Source of the DNA: Streptomyces sp. HUAS ZL42
GTDB lineage: Bacteria; Actinomycetota; Actinomycetes; Streptomycetales; Streptomycetaceae
Direction: 5' to 3'
Length of the DNA: 64,000 nt
Assembly (NCBI RefSeq): GCF_040782645.1
Contig: NZ_CP160403.1
Span: forward strand, 5,305,001-5,369,000
The notes beneath the pieces were generated by a model. It was not told the DNA's origin. It saw only the letters and a list, made by a program, of their open reading frames with translations, and searched no databases. Below, piece by piece: positions 44,765 through 53,276 of the stretch. The position numbers and the translations under genes were made by a program. Every line of letters begins with the position of its first letter. The stretch's first letter is position 1.

Positions 44765-46390
44765 GTGACGCAGAGTGGACAGGGCGAGGAGCCCTCGGCG
44801 CGGCCCGCGCGCGAAGGCATCGTGCTGCCCTCCGACGGTGGCGAACCTCTGCTGCCGGGCATGACGGGCGGACACGGCGGTCAGCAGCCCGGCGGTGCGC
44901 CGGCGGAGCAGCAACCCGGCGCGCAATTCCCGCCGTTGTACGGCCGGCAGACCTCCACCGGGACACCGGCGGGCGGCCAGGCCTGGGGCCGGCCGTGGGG
45001 CCCCGACCAGCAGCAGACCTCGGCCCCGCCGCCGGGACAGGACTGGCCGGCCCCGCCCGACCAGGCGTGGGGGGAGCCCGCGGACCAGTCCTGGGGCACA
45101 CCGCAACCGGCGGGCGGCACCCCCTCCCTGCCGGGCCCCGGCCCCCTGCCGCCTGAGGGCGCGCACGCCCCGGCGTACGGCACGGGTATGCCGGGCGCGC
45201 AGCCCTCCTACGCCGCCAGTGACCCGTACGCTCCCGGGGCGGGCGGCCTGCCCTCCGCCGGGCACGGGGTCCCGAGCGCCCCCCTGCCCCTCGCCGACGA
45301 GGGCGCCACCCAGTACCTGCCTCCGGTCCCGGCCGCGCCCTTCGACGAGGGCGCGACCCAGTACATCCCTCCGGTGGGCCCGGGCGCCCTGCCGCCCGAG
45401 GTGCCGTCCGAGGAGACGCAGTATCTCGGCCGGTCGCCACAGGCCGGACCGGGACCGCTGCCTCCCGCCGGACCCCACCCCGGTGTCGCCGACCCCGACG
45501 CCCAGGCCACCCAGTACATCCCGCCCGTGACCGGCCACCCCGGCGGCGGGGCGCCCTACGGGGAGCGGCGGACGCCCGCCGAGTTCGAGAACCTGTTCCG
45601 CAGCGGGCCGGCCGGTGACGGGCCGGCCGGGGCCACCCAGCTGCTGCCGAGCTTCCAGCAGGAGAGCGGATACGGCGGTTACGGGGCCCAGCCCGCGTAC
45701 GCCCCGCCGACCCGGCCGGGCGGGCAGCGCGGGGTCAGGGACGAGGACGACGGCGGCCGCCGTACCGGCTCGCGTGTGCCGCTGATCGCCGCCATCGGCG
45801 TGTGCATCGTCGTCGTCGGCATCGGCGCGGGCGCACTGCTGGGCGGCGGGGGCGACGACCAGAGCGACAACAACAAGACGGTGGCCGCGTCGGCTCCCGC
45901 GACCGACGGCTCCGCCTCGGCGGCCGCCGATCCGGCCGAGCAGCAGGCGATCGCCCTGGACAAGCTGCTGTCCGACAGCGGCAGCAGCCGGGCCAGCGTG
46001 ATCAGCGCGGTGGCCGACGTGAAGGCCTGCCGCAACCTCGACCAGGCGGCCTCGGACCTGCGCGACGCGGCGGGGCAGCGCACCGGCCTGGTCACCAAGC
46101 TGTCCGGCCTGTCCGTGGACAAGCTCCCGAACCACGCCGAGCTGACCGCCGCCCTCACCAAGGCGTGGCAGGCGTCCGCGTCGGCCGACAACCACTACGC
46201 GGCCTGGGCGGACCAGGTCGCCGGCAACAAGAAGCTGTGCGGGAAGGGCCAGGCCCGCTCCACCGGTCAGACCCAGGCCGGCAACCGCGACAGCGGTATC
46301 GCGAGCACCCAGAAGAAGACGGCCGCCCGGCTGTGGAACGCGATCGCGAAGACGTACGGCCTGACCCAGCGCCAGCCGACCCAGCTGTGA
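44765..46390 (+). CDS. membrane protein with Pro-rich cytoplasmic region and TQ repeats
   Basis: A 541-residue protein of unknown function. The first about 330 residues are Pro/Gly/Gln-rich and probably disordered, with five TQ motifs: EGATQYLPP (about residue 181), EGATQYIPP (197), EETQYLG (217), QATQYIPP (247) and GATQLLP (291). One membrane helix follows (VPLIAAIGVCIVVVGIGAGALLGGG, about 337-361), then an extracytoplasmic helical domain containing two Cys (VKACRNLDQAASDL and KKLCGKG) that may form a disulfide. The repeats look like Ser/Thr-kinase sites with a +1 Gln and hydrophobic +3; this is inference. GTG 44765 follows GGAG. Confidence 0.75.
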   Translation: MTQSGQGEEPSARPAREGIVLPSDGGEPLLPGMTGGHGGQQPGGAPAEQQPGAQFPPLYGRQTSTGTPAGGQAWGRPWGPDQQQTSAPPPGQDWPAPPDQAWGEPADQSWGTPQPAGGTPSLPGPGPLPPEGAHAPAYGTGMPGAQPSYAASDPYAPGAGGLPSAGHGVPSAPLPLADEGATQYLPPVPAAPFDEGATQYIPPVGPGALPPEVPSEETQYLGRSPQAGPGPLPPAGPHPGVADPDAQATQYIPPVTGHPGGGAPYGERRTPAEFENLFRSGPAGDGPAGATQLLPSFQQESGYGGYGAQPAYAPPTRPGGQRGVRDEDDGGRRTGSRVPLIAAIGVCIVVVGIGAGALLGGGGDDQSDNNKTVAASAPATDGSASAAADPAEQQAIALDKLLSDSGSSRASVISAVADVKACRNLDQAASDLRDAAGQRTGLVTKLSGLSVDKLPNHAELTAALTKAWQASASADNHYAAWADQVAGNKKLCGKGQARSTGQTQAGNRDSGIASTQKKTAARLWNAIAKTYGLTQRQPTQL

Positions 46391-46395
46391 GGCCG

Positions 46396-46435
46396 GCCGG
46401 GCGGGCCCGCGGCCTGTCCGGCCGCCCCGCCCGGC
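46396..46435. terminator. bidirectional terminator
   Basis: Outer stem GCCGGGCGGG (46396-46405) with CCCGCCCGGC (46426-46435) and inner stem GCGGCC with GGCCGC around TGTCC. It fills the gap between two convergent genes. Confidence 0.85.
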
Positions 46436-47728
46436 TCAGGTGATGTCCGCCTCCTCGAGGGTCTTCGCCGTGTCGACGAAGCCGTTCTTGGCCGCCGTGA
46501 GCCGTCCCTGCTTCACGACCTGCAGGGTCACCTCGGCATTGACCATGCGCGGGAAGCCGGCCGTGGCGAGCTGGTCCGAGGACTTCCAGCGCAGCGTCGG
46601 CGTGAGCCCGCCGGTGCCGACCTTCAGCCCGCCGTCCAGGGTCTTGCGCACGCTGTTGGCGGTCACGTCCTCGCCGTCGAGCGACTCGACGACCTGCCGG
46701 AGCACGGTGTACGCGATGTACGTGGTCTGCACCCCGGCGTCCGCCGCGTCGATGCGGTTGTCGGAGAAGGCCTGCTCGCTGATGACCTTCTTCATCTCGT
46801 CCCAGCGCGAGTCGGTCGCCACCGGGTACCAACCGGTGATGTACGCCCCCTCGTACGGCCCCGCGCCTCCGCCGGACGCGTTGATCACCGTCTGGTCGAC
46901 GCTGCCGAGGTTGGTGGCGGTGCGCACCGCGGGGTAGTCCTCGCGGATGCGCCGGAAGGAGTCCATGAAGGTGCTGGTGCGGTCCCCGAGCGCGGGCACC
47001 ACGCAGCCCTTGCGCGACGGTTCGCCGGTGGCGTGCTCCAGAGCGCGCTCCGACGGCGCGGAGTACTCGGTGGCGTCCTCCTGGGCCAGCTGGTCGCTCG
47101 CGGCCTTGTGCTTGCCCGCCTTCAGACCGGAGTCGAGCAGTCCGGGCAGTTCGTCGCCCGCGATGCTGTCCGGGCGGATCAGCGAGACGGGCCCGCAGTT
47201 CGCGGCGAGCTCCTTGCCGAGACCGGCCATCAGCGCGGGCTGGCCGCCGTTGACGGGGTAGGACAGCGGGCTGATGAACTCGTTGTTGGTGATGCCGTAG
47301 CCGCCGATGTAGGGGATGCCGGCGCTCTCCAGCGGCGGGAAGTACGCGTCGGAGTACTGGCTGTAGGAGCCCACGACCGCGACGGCCTTCTCCTTCACGG
47401 CGGTCCGGGCGCACTTCGCGGCGCCCACGCTGTCGTTGTGGTCGTTGCAGACCAGGACCTTGAGCTCGCGGCCGTTGATGCCGCCGTGTGCGTTGATCCA
47501 GCGGGCGTAGGCCAGCGCGAAGGCGGGCATGCCGGGCTTGTTGGTGGCGGCCGTGCCGTTCGGCGCCCAGGTCATGACGGTGATCGGGTCGTCCCCGGAG
47601 CCCCCCGTCGTCCCGGGGACGACCCCGCATCCGGCAGCGAGCGAAGCACACGCCACCAGAGCGCCCGCGACGCGGACGCCGGCCCGTCTGCCCGGCCGGG
47701 TGAACCTGGGGAGGAAGGTTGTACGCAT
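46436..47728 (-). CDS. lipoprotein ABC-transporter substrate-binding protein (branched-chain amino acid type)
   Basis: A 430-residue type I periplasmic-binding-fold protein. Lipobox LAAGC (in LVACASLAAGCGVVPG, Cys near residue 32) after a basic, twin-arginine-containing leader, so it is anchored outside the membrane. DPITVMTWAPNG, WINAHGGINGRELKVLVCNDHND, AVVGSYSQYSDAYFPPLESAGIPYIGG and YITGWYPVATDSRWDEM match Leu/Ile/Val-binding relatives. No permease or ATPase genes adjoin, so it is an orphan binding protein or a sensor component. ATG 47728 is preferred; ATG 47746 is possible. Confidence 0.88.
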   Translation of the reverse strand: MRTTFLPRFTRPGRRAGVRVAGALVACASLAAGCGVVPGTTGGSGDDPITVMTWAPNGTAATNKPGMPAFALAYARWINAHGGINGRELKVLVCNDHNDSVGAAKCARTAVKEKAVAVVGSYSQYSDAYFPPLESAGIPYIGGYGITNNEFISPLSYPVNGGQPALMAGLGKELAANCGPVSLIRPDSIAGDELPGLLDSGLKAGKHKAASDQLAQEDATEYSAPSERALEHATGEPSRKGCVVPALGDRTSTFMDSFRRIREDYPAVRTATNLGSVDQTVINASGGGAGPYEGAYITGWYPVATDSRWDEMKKVISEQAFSDNRIDAADAGVQTTYIAYTVLRQVVESLDGEDVTANSVRKTLDGGLKVGTGGLTPTLRWKSSDQLATAGFPRMVNAEVTLQVVKQGRLTAAKNGFVDTAKTLEEADIT

Positions 47729-47863
47729 GCTTCGCCTGCCACTCATGGACCCACACGCTTCCGCCACATCGCTAACCCGGGCATGACCCTTGGTTAGTGA
47801 CAGGTGACGCAGAAGTGAATTACAGGGGTCGGTGAGACAGCCGGGACGGAGAACGTACGATCG

Positions 47864-48364
47864 ATGACCGTGCAAGGTTCGGAGAACTCTTCCCGTCGCG
47901 GCCGTAGCTCATCCACCATGGGCGGCATGCCACTGAACGACATGCCGTGGTGGCGCTGGCGCAGCAATGTGCGCTCCGCGCTGCACATGCTCTCCGATCC
48001 GGTGTTCCAGCGGGACGTCTGGCTGGCCGGCGTCGACGGGTACGGGGACGTCACCGACGCCGTGTACCGCCTCGTCGAGGACACCTGGCTGGACAGCTGG
48101 TCCGCCGAGAAGTACGTCGGCACGATCTTCCGGGACTCCCAGGAGGCGGCCCTCGTCGACACCGCCGTCCTGCGCGTGCTGCGGATCATGCACCAGGTCG
48201 GCCCGGACGCGCCGGTCTCCGCCTACCTCGACCACCACGGGTGGCCGGAGGCGGTGCGGGCGGCGCGGGACGCGCATGTGCGGCTGTCCATGAGCGACGG
48301 GGAGGACCCGGACGCGCCGCCGCGCACGCTCGAGGTGCTGCGGATACTCACGCGGTCCGCGTAG
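47864..48364 (+). CDS. hypothetical protein
   Basis: A 166-residue soluble protein I do not recognise. After a Ser/Arg-rich start come WWRWRSNVRSALHMLSDPVFQRDVWLAG and VYRLVEDTWLDSWSAEKYVGTIFRDSQEAALVDTA, which predict a compact helical fold rich in Trp. Several starts are possible (ATG 47864, GTG 47870, ATG 47918); a TACGAT (47856-47861) ends 8 bases before GTG 47870, which could make that start leaderless. It precedes purU by 47 bases. Confidence 0.65.
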   Translation: MTVQGSENSSRRGRSSSTMGGMPLNDMPWWRWRSNVRSALHMLSDPVFQRDVWLAGVDGYGDVTDAVYRLVEDTWLDSWSAEKYVGTIFRDSQEAALVDTAVLRVLRIMHQVGPDAPVSAYLDHHGWPEAVRAARDAHVRLSMSDGEDPDAPPRTLEVLRILTRSA

Positions 48365-48411
48365 CGGGACGGGCACCCGGTGAGGGTCGTACTTATGGGA
48401 CCCTGTCCTGC

Positions 48412-49296
48412 ATGAACGAGCAGTCCACCCGAACCGCGCCGGGCCCGGCCGACCAGTACGTCCTCACGCTCTCCTGCCCCGACAAAAAGGGCATCGTGCA
48501 CGCCGTGTCGAGCTACCTGTTCATGACCGGGTGCAACATCGAGGACAGCCAGCAGTTCGGCGACCACGACACGGGACTGTTCTTCATGCGCGTCCACTTC
48601 TCGGCGGACGCGCCCGTGACGGTGGACAAGCTGCGGGCCAGTTTCGCGGCGATCGGTGACTCCTTCCAGATGGACTGGCAGATCAACCGGGCCGACGAGA
48701 AGATGCGCATCGTGCTGATGGTCAGCAAGTTCGGCCACTGTCTGAACGATCTTCTCTTCCGTGCCCGCATAGGCGCCCTGCCGGTGGAGATCGCGGCGGT
48801 GGTGTCCAACCACACGGACTTCGCCGAGCTCGTGTCGTCGTACAACATCCCCTTCCACCACATCCCGGTGACGAAGGACACGAAGGCGGCGGCAGAGGGG
48901 CGGCTGCTCGAGATCGTCCGTGAGGAGAACGTCGAGCTGGTCGTGCTGGCCCGCTACATGCAGGTCCTCTCCGACGATCTGTGCAAGCAGCTCAGCGGCC
49001 GGATCATCAACATCCACCACTCCTTCCTGCCGAGCTTCAAGGGCGCGAAGCCGTACCACCAGGCGCATACGCGGGGCGTGAAGCTGATCGGAGCGACGGC
49101 GCACTATGTGACGGCCGACCTCGACGAGGGCCCGATCATCGAGCAGGAGGTCGAGCGGGTGAGCCATGACGTGACGCCGGACCAGCTGGTGGCGGTGGGG
49201 CGGGACGTGGAGTGCCAGGCGCTGGCGCGGGCCGTGAAGTGGCATGCGGAGCGGCGGATTCTGCTGAACGGCCGACGGACGGTCGTCTTCGCGTAG
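48412..49296 (+). CDS. purU: formyltetrahydrofolate deformylase
   Basis: A 294-residue enzyme that hydrolyses 10-formyl-THF to formate and THF, balancing one-carbon pools and feeding PurT. An N-terminal ACT domain (YVLTLSCPDKKGIVHAVSSYL, about residues 16-95) precedes the formyltransferase fold with the catalytic segment INIHHSFLPSFKGAKPYHQA and ATAHYVTADLDEGPII (Asn, His and Asp in place). Length and order are standard for PurU. ATG 48412 has a weak ribosome binding site. Confidence 0.95.
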   Translation: MNEQSTRTAPGPADQYVLTLSCPDKKGIVHAVSSYLFMTGCNIEDSQQFGDHDTGLFFMRVHFSADAPVTVDKLRASFAAIGDSFQMDWQINRADEKMRIVLMVSKFGHCLNDLLFRARIGALPVEIAAVVSNHTDFAELVSSYNIPFHHIPVTKDTKAAAEGRLLEIVREENVELVVLARYMQVLSDDLCKQLSGRIINIHHSFLPSFKGAKPYHQAHTRGVKLIGATAHYVTADLDEGPIIEQEVERVSHDVTPDQLVAVGRDVECQALARAVKWHAERRILLNGRRTVVFA

Positions 49297-49325
49297 GTTG
49301 TCCGGCTCCCGGCGTCGGTGCTGAG

Positions 49326-49372
49326 GGGTGGGTCGCGCAACGGCTCCTGCGGGGTGCCGCCTGCGCCCACCC
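49326..49372. terminator. weak hairpin between purU and the anti-sigma gene
   Basis: Arms GGGTGGG (49326-49332) and CCCACCC (49366-49372) with a long loop, followed by TCCCCCCTT; it lies between convergent stops. Confidence 0.35.
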
Positions 49373-49379
49373 TCCCCCC

Positions 49380-50801
49380 TTACATCCGGCTCAGCGACGC
49401 CGCTGCGAACAGTACGTCCCTGATCGCCTCCCGGTCCCCTAGCTGGCCGGCGGCGGCATCCTCCGGGGGCACATGGCCCGCGGCCAGCTTGCAGAACTCC
49501 ACGCCGTCCAACGCGACGTGCGCCACCTCGTGTTCGGCGGAGCCCACCGCGCCGGGTGAGTCCAGCGGGATCAGCCACTCGCCCCCGGCCGGCCCCTCGA
49601 TCTCCAGCCGCAGGCTGCGGCCGGGCTCCCCGGCCGGGACCAGGTGACGGTGGGCGCCCGGCGACGCCAGCCCGGCACGGCGGCGTGCGGCCAGCGCGTG
49701 CGGCAGCATACGGGCGCCCAGATCGATCATCCGGTGCAGATGCCGCGGGGCGGGCGGCGCGTACGGGTAGTCCACCGCCTCCGCGATGTCCTCCGCGTGC
49801 ACCCAGCACTCGAACGCCCGGTCCAGCAGCGCGTCGTGCAGCGGCAGCTCGAAGTCTCCGTACGACACCGCCGATGCCGACGAGCTCTGGCCCGTGAAGG
49901 ACACCGTCCGCACGAGGCCGTGGGTCTGCTCCCGCCACGGTGCCCGTACGGAGCGGGTGGGCGGGAAGTGCGAGGTCTCCCAGTACGCCTCCGTGCGCCC
50001 GGCCGGGGTCGCAGGCGTGCCCTCGGGGAGATCGCCCAGCGGATCCTCCAGGCCGAGCGCGAGCGCGACCAGCCCGTCGACCGCGAGCAGGTGCGCGATG
50101 ACCCCGGCGACTGTCGTACGGCGGCTCGTCGCCTCGTCGCCCTGGAACCAGCGCAGCCGCACGGGGGCGTGCCACTCGGCGTCCCCGAAGTCCTGCAGCA
50201 GCGCGTCCAGGCGCGCGGACTCGGCATCGTAGGAGGCGGCCCACGCGGGCACCGGGACGCGCGGCGGCCGCCGGTCGAGGCAGCCCTCCAGGACGCGGGT
50301 GCGCAGGGCGGGATCGAGGTCGAGGCTCTGGGGGCGCTGCAGCAGGCCGACCGCCTCGCGCAGCCGCCGGGCCTCGTCGGCGCAGGCGCCGCAGCCGCCG
50401 AGGTGCTCCTCCACGGCCGCCGCCTCCTCGGGCGAGCAGGCCGCCAGGGCCCACGCGCCGAGCAGTGACTTCAGCACCCGGTGCTCGAGGACCAGTGGGG
50501 CCGGGCCGGCGGGATCCACCAGGTCCGCCGCCGCGGGCAGCGGCATCCCGCTGTCCTCGACCGAGGCGCGCGGCATGGGGATGCGGGGCGGGTCGGGCTT
50601 CCGGCCGTCGCCGTCCCGGCGGTCGCCGCCCGGGACGTCGGGGCCGCCCGGGTTGTCCGGACCCTCGGCGTCGCTCTCCGGCTCCTCTGCGGAGTTCGGG
50701 CCGCCGCCGTCCCCCTGCTCCTGCCCGTCCTTGTCGTACTCCTCGTGTTCGCCGTACTCCTCGTGCTCGTCGTACGCCTCGAACCGGTCCGCTCCGTTCA
50801 C
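49380..50801 (-). CDS. zinc-finger anti-sigma factor fused to a maleylpyruvate-isomerase-like domain
   Basis: A 473-residue, three-part protein. An acidic N-terminus (about residues 1-80, with EHEEYGEHEEY) is followed by a zf-HC2 anti-sigma domain with His133, Cys137 and Cys140 (EEHLGGCGAC), then an MDMPI-like domain from about residue 190 (AWAASYDAESARLDALLQDFG, VAGVIAHLLAVDGLVALALG, AFECWVHAEDIAEAVDYPY). It is coupled by a GTGA overlap to the ECF sigma gene upstream, so it should bind that sigma factor. No membrane helix is evident, so it is probably cytoplasmic. The MDMPI part may sense a thiol or ligand. Confidence 0.85.
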   Translation of the reverse strand: MNGADRFEAYDEHEEYGEHEEYDKDGQEQGDGGGPNSAEEPESDAEGPDNPGGPDVPGGDRRDGDGRKPDPPRIPMPRASVEDSGMPLPAAADLVDPAGPAPLVLEHRVLKSLLGAWALAACSPEEAAAVEEHLGGCGACADEARRLREAVGLLQRPQSLDLDPALRTRVLEGCLDRRPPRVPVPAWAASYDAESARLDALLQDFGDAEWHAPVRLRWFQGDEATSRRTTVAGVIAHLLAVDGLVALALGLEDPLGDLPEGTPATPAGRTEAYWETSHFPPTRSVRAPWREQTHGLVRTVSFTGQSSSASAVSYGDFELPLHDALLDRAFECWVHAEDIAEAVDYPYAPPAPRHLHRMIDLGARMLPHALAARRRAGLASPGAHRHLVPAGEPGRSLRLEIEGPAGGEWLIPLDSPGAVGSAEHEVAHVALDGVEFCKLAAGHVPPEDAAAGQLGDREAIRDVLFAAASLSRM

Positions 50802-51379
50802 GCGACACCTCCGTATCCGGGAGGCGCCCCGGGTGCTCCGGCGTCGTGGGCCGTGGACAGCAGTTGCAGGCCGAGACGGAGCCGGCGGCGGGCCTCGTCC
50901 TCGGTGACGCCGAGGTCGACGGCGGTCTGGCGGTAGTCGCGGCGCTGGAAGTAGGCCAGTTCAAGGGCGGCGCGCAGCGGGGTCGGCATGGACTGGACGA
51001 TGTAGTCGGCGCGGGCGGCGACGGACGCGTGCCGCACCCTGCGTTCGAGGTCCTCGGTGGATCCGTGGCCGTCGCGGGCGAGGGCCGCGGTCTCGGTGGC
51101 GCGCAGTTGTTGCACGGCGAGGCGGTGGGTCAGCGTGGCGAGCCAGGTGCGCAGGGGCCCCGACTTCGGGTCGTACGTGTCCGGATGCTCCCAGACGTGG
51201 GCGAAGACCTCGCGGGTGATGCCGTCGGCGGCCTGTTCGTCTCCGAGCACGCGGTGGGCAAGCGCGTACACGAGCGAAGCGAAGCGGTCGTAGAGCTCGC
51301 CGAGGGCGGCTGCCTCACCGCGGGCGAGTCGCTGCTGCATTTTGCGGTCCCAGCGGGGCGGTGCGTCCTTCGTCGCCAT
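50798..51379 (-). CDS. ECF-type RNA polymerase sigma factor
   Basis: A 193-residue sigma factor. Region 2: ALGELYDRFASLVYALAHRVLGDEQAADGITREVFAHVWEH, about residues 25-65. Region 4: MPTPLRAALELAYFQRRDYRQTAVDLGVTEDEARRRLRLGL, about 130-170. It is first of a two-gene unit with its anti-sigma factor, coupled by a 4-base overlap, as usual for zf-HC2 systems. ATG 51379. Confidence 0.92.
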   Translation of the reverse strand: MATKDAPPRWDRKMQQRLARGEAAALGELYDRFASLVYALAHRVLGDEQAADGITREVFAHVWEHPDTYDPKSGPLRTWLATLTHRLAVQQLRATETAALARDGHGSTEDLERRVRHASVAARADYIVQSMPTPLRAALELAYFQRRDYRQTAVDLGVTEDEARRRLRLGLQLLSTAHDAGAPGAPPGYGGVA

Positions 51380-51730
51380 GCGGCCCCCTCAGCCTGCCCG
51401 TGCCCAAGTCAAGCGTGCTCCCACCGTCTTCTCGAATGTAGTCGGCACCTCCCACGGCGCACGCCCCTTTGTGTCAATGTGCGCCCCCCGGGAGGCGTCA
51501 GGTGGTAGTGGACCTTGAGGCACTCGCCCCATGCATCTGTCCGTCGTGTGACGGCGCTTACCCTCCATCTTGCGTTCAGACTCGATCGAACAGGATCGAA
51601 TGCGACTGAAACAAGCCTCTTTTGAGTTGTTTCCGTTTCTCGGGCGGTGTTTCAGGGAACGGCCGGTGGGCAGCCGCGCTGCAAGGAAGCGTAGGCAAGG
51701 CTTCCGTTTGCGTTCCGGCGAGCGAAGGGC
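51380..51730. other. intergenic region between sigma factor and STAS genes
   Basis: 351 bases without a supported gene; short GATCGAA direct repeats near 51580-51600 and a SigB-like promoter candidate at 51635-51660. Confidence 0.5.
51635..51660 (+). promoter_or_regulatory. SigB-like promoter candidate for the STAS gene
   Basis: GTTTCT (51635-51640), 14 bases, GGGAAC (51655-51660), compared with the Streptomyces SigB-type GNNTN(14-16)GGGTAY. It lies 70 bases before ATG 51731. Weak on its own. Confidence 0.35.
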
Positions 51731-52111
51731 ATGGTCGTGGCGTTCAACGTGACCAGCGGCGAGCAGGGTGAGTGGGGCGTGCTCCGTGTGTCGGGCGAGC
51801 TGGACCTGGTGTCGTCGCCGGTGCTGCGCCAGCGGGTGCACGACGCGGTGGCGGAGGGCCGCCACAGCCTCGTCCTCGACCTCTCCGAGGTCCTGTTCTG
51901 CGACTCCAGCGGCGTCGGCGTCCTGGTCGCCGCCCGCCGCCTGATCCGCTCCTGCCAGGGCAGGCTCCGCCTGATCCTCCCGGCCGAGGGCGCGGCCGAG
52001 GGCTCCTACGTCAACCGCGTCCTGGGCGCGCTCGGCGTCCGCCGGCTGTTCGACGTGTACGCGGACCTCGACGAGGCGGTCACGGAGGAGGCGGGACCGC
52101 TGTCGGCGTAG
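51731..52111 (+). CDS. STAS-domain anti-sigma factor antagonist
   Basis: A 126-residue SpoIIAA/RsbV-like protein. LRVSGELDLVSSPVLRQRV and the phosphorylation-loop segment VLFCDSSGVGVLVAARR, whose Ser would be the target of an RsbW-type kinase. Such proteins release a sigma factor from its kinase anti-sigma partner. The divergent neighbour anti-sigma factor is of the zinc-finger, not kinase, class; an RsbW-like gene lies about 6.6 kb away. The last 32 bases overlap the convergent gene. Confidence 0.88.
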   Translation: MVVAFNVTSGEQGEWGVLRVSGELDLVSSPVLRQRVHDAVAEGRHSLVLDLSEVLFCDSSGVGVLVAARRLIRSCQGRLRLILPAEGAAEGSYVNRVLGALGVRRLFDVYADLDEAVTEEAGPLSA

Positions 52112-52604
52112 GGTCAGGGCCTGCCCTGGTCCAGCCTTGGTCCAGCATGCCCTTCGCCGTGGTCACGAACTCGGTGACGAGAGTCCGCGTGGTGTCACGG
52201 CGCTCGTCCAGTTCGGCGCGGTCGGCCGCCTTGTGGACCTGGTCGATCTGCCACAGGGCCTGCCACGTCCGCTCCACGAGGGTTTCGTCCGGTGCCAGCA
52301 TCTGTACCCGGAACAGTGCCTCGTTGGCCACGGACCGCAGGTCGTAGCCCTGCATCCGGGCCTGCGTGATCTCCTCCTGCGACCGCCCCTCGTGCTCGCA
52401 GAACCAGCGGTGCACCAGGGCCCGGCGGTAGTTGACGAGTGCCGCCGCATACGCGCAGTACGCGTCGAGCCGCTCCTGCCTGAGCTTCTCGTCGCGCATG
52501 AACCGTTCCGTCCGTGCGGCCGCACGCGACTGGAAGCCGTGGGTCACCCCCGCACCGAGCAGGGTCCCCAGTACCGCTATGACACTCGCCGCCACCGCTT
52601 CCAC
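52080..52604 (-). CDS. hypothetical membrane-associated protein
   Basis: A 174-residue protein with an N-terminal hydrophobic helix (VAASVIAVLGTLLGAGVTHGF) and a long charged helical body (RFMRDEKLRQERLDAYCAYAAALVNYRRA, QARMQGYDLRSVANEALFRVQML), suggesting a membrane-anchored coiled coil. The C-terminus is Pro-rich. Function unknown. GTG 52604 follows GGGG. Its 3' end overlaps the STAS gene by 32 bases in opposite orientation. Confidence 0.65.
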   Translation of the reverse strand: MEAVAASVIAVLGTLLGAGVTHGFQSRAAARTERFMRDEKLRQERLDAYCAYAAALVNYRRALVHRWFCEHEGRSQEEITQARMQGYDLRSVANEALFRVQMLAPDETLVERTWQALWQIDQVHKAADRAELDERRDTTRTLVTEFVTTAKGMLDQGWTRAGPDPTPTAVPPPP

Positions 52605-52760
52605 GCCCCACAGTGGATCACATCACGGCTGTGCCACACGGTTGTCCCAAAATTCCCCCGGTCTTGGTGCAACCGCCGCTTTCCCGCTCCCGGACGGCGT
52701 CCGGCGTCGTACGCTCCGTGCGAGATGCACCCGACGTGACGTAAGGCGGCCCAAAAAGAC

Positions 52761-53273
52761 ATGGTCAGCACCGAGTACGAGCGGAGGATCGCCGCCCGGT
52801 TCGCCACCTTCGACCAGGACGGCAACGGCTACATCGACCGGGAGGACTTCAGCGCGGCGGCCAAGGCGCTGCTCGCCGAGTTCGGCACGGCTGCCCGGTC
52901 GGACAAGGGGCAGGCCCTGTATGCGGGTGCCGAGGCCTTCTGGCAGGGCATGGCGGGGATCGCGGACCGGGACGGCGACCAGCGCATCACCCGCGAGGAG
53001 TTCGTGACCGGCGCGGTCAAGCGCCTGCGCGACAACCCCGAGCGGTTCGCCGAGATCGCCCGCCCCTTCCTGCACGCGGCTCTGGACGTCGCGGACACGG
53101 ACGGCGACGGGGCGGCCACGGTCGCGGACACCGCGCGCATCCTCAGGAACCTGGGCGTGAGCGAGGACGTCGCCCTCGCGGCGGCCACCGCGCTCGACTC
53201 CGACGGCGACGGCAAGGTGGGCGAGGCCGCGATCGTGCCCGCGTTCGCCCGCTGGTTCACCGTACCCGAGTAG
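52761..53273 (+). CDS. four-EF-hand calcium-binding protein (calerythrin/CabD type)
   Basis: A 170-residue calmodulin-like protein. Loops: DQDGNGYIDRED (18-29), DRDGDQRITREE (69-80), DTDGDGAATVAD (112-123) and DSDGDGKVGEAA (147-158). Loop 2 ends in the canonical Glu; loops 1 and 3 end in Asp and loop 4 in Ala, so the last sites may bind weakly. Related Streptomyces proteins such as CabD are calcium sensors linked to aerial growth. It converges on the CoA ligase gene with only three bases between stops. Confidence 0.9.
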   Translation: MVSTEYERRIAARFATFDQDGNGYIDREDFSAAAKALLAEFGTAARSDKGQALYAGAEAFWQGMAGIADRDGDQRITREEFVTGAVKRLRDNPERFAEIARPFLHAALDVADTDGDGAATVADTARILRNLGVSEDVALAAATALDSDGDGKVGEAAIVPAFARWFTVPE

Positions 53274-53276
53274 CCG

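Noticed and set aside
48223..50964. 913-codon minus-strand open frame across purU and the anti-sigma gene
   Set aside because: It is antisense to purU and another frame of the anti-sigma gene, both of which have clear domains; its own composition is Arg/Gly/Pro noise.
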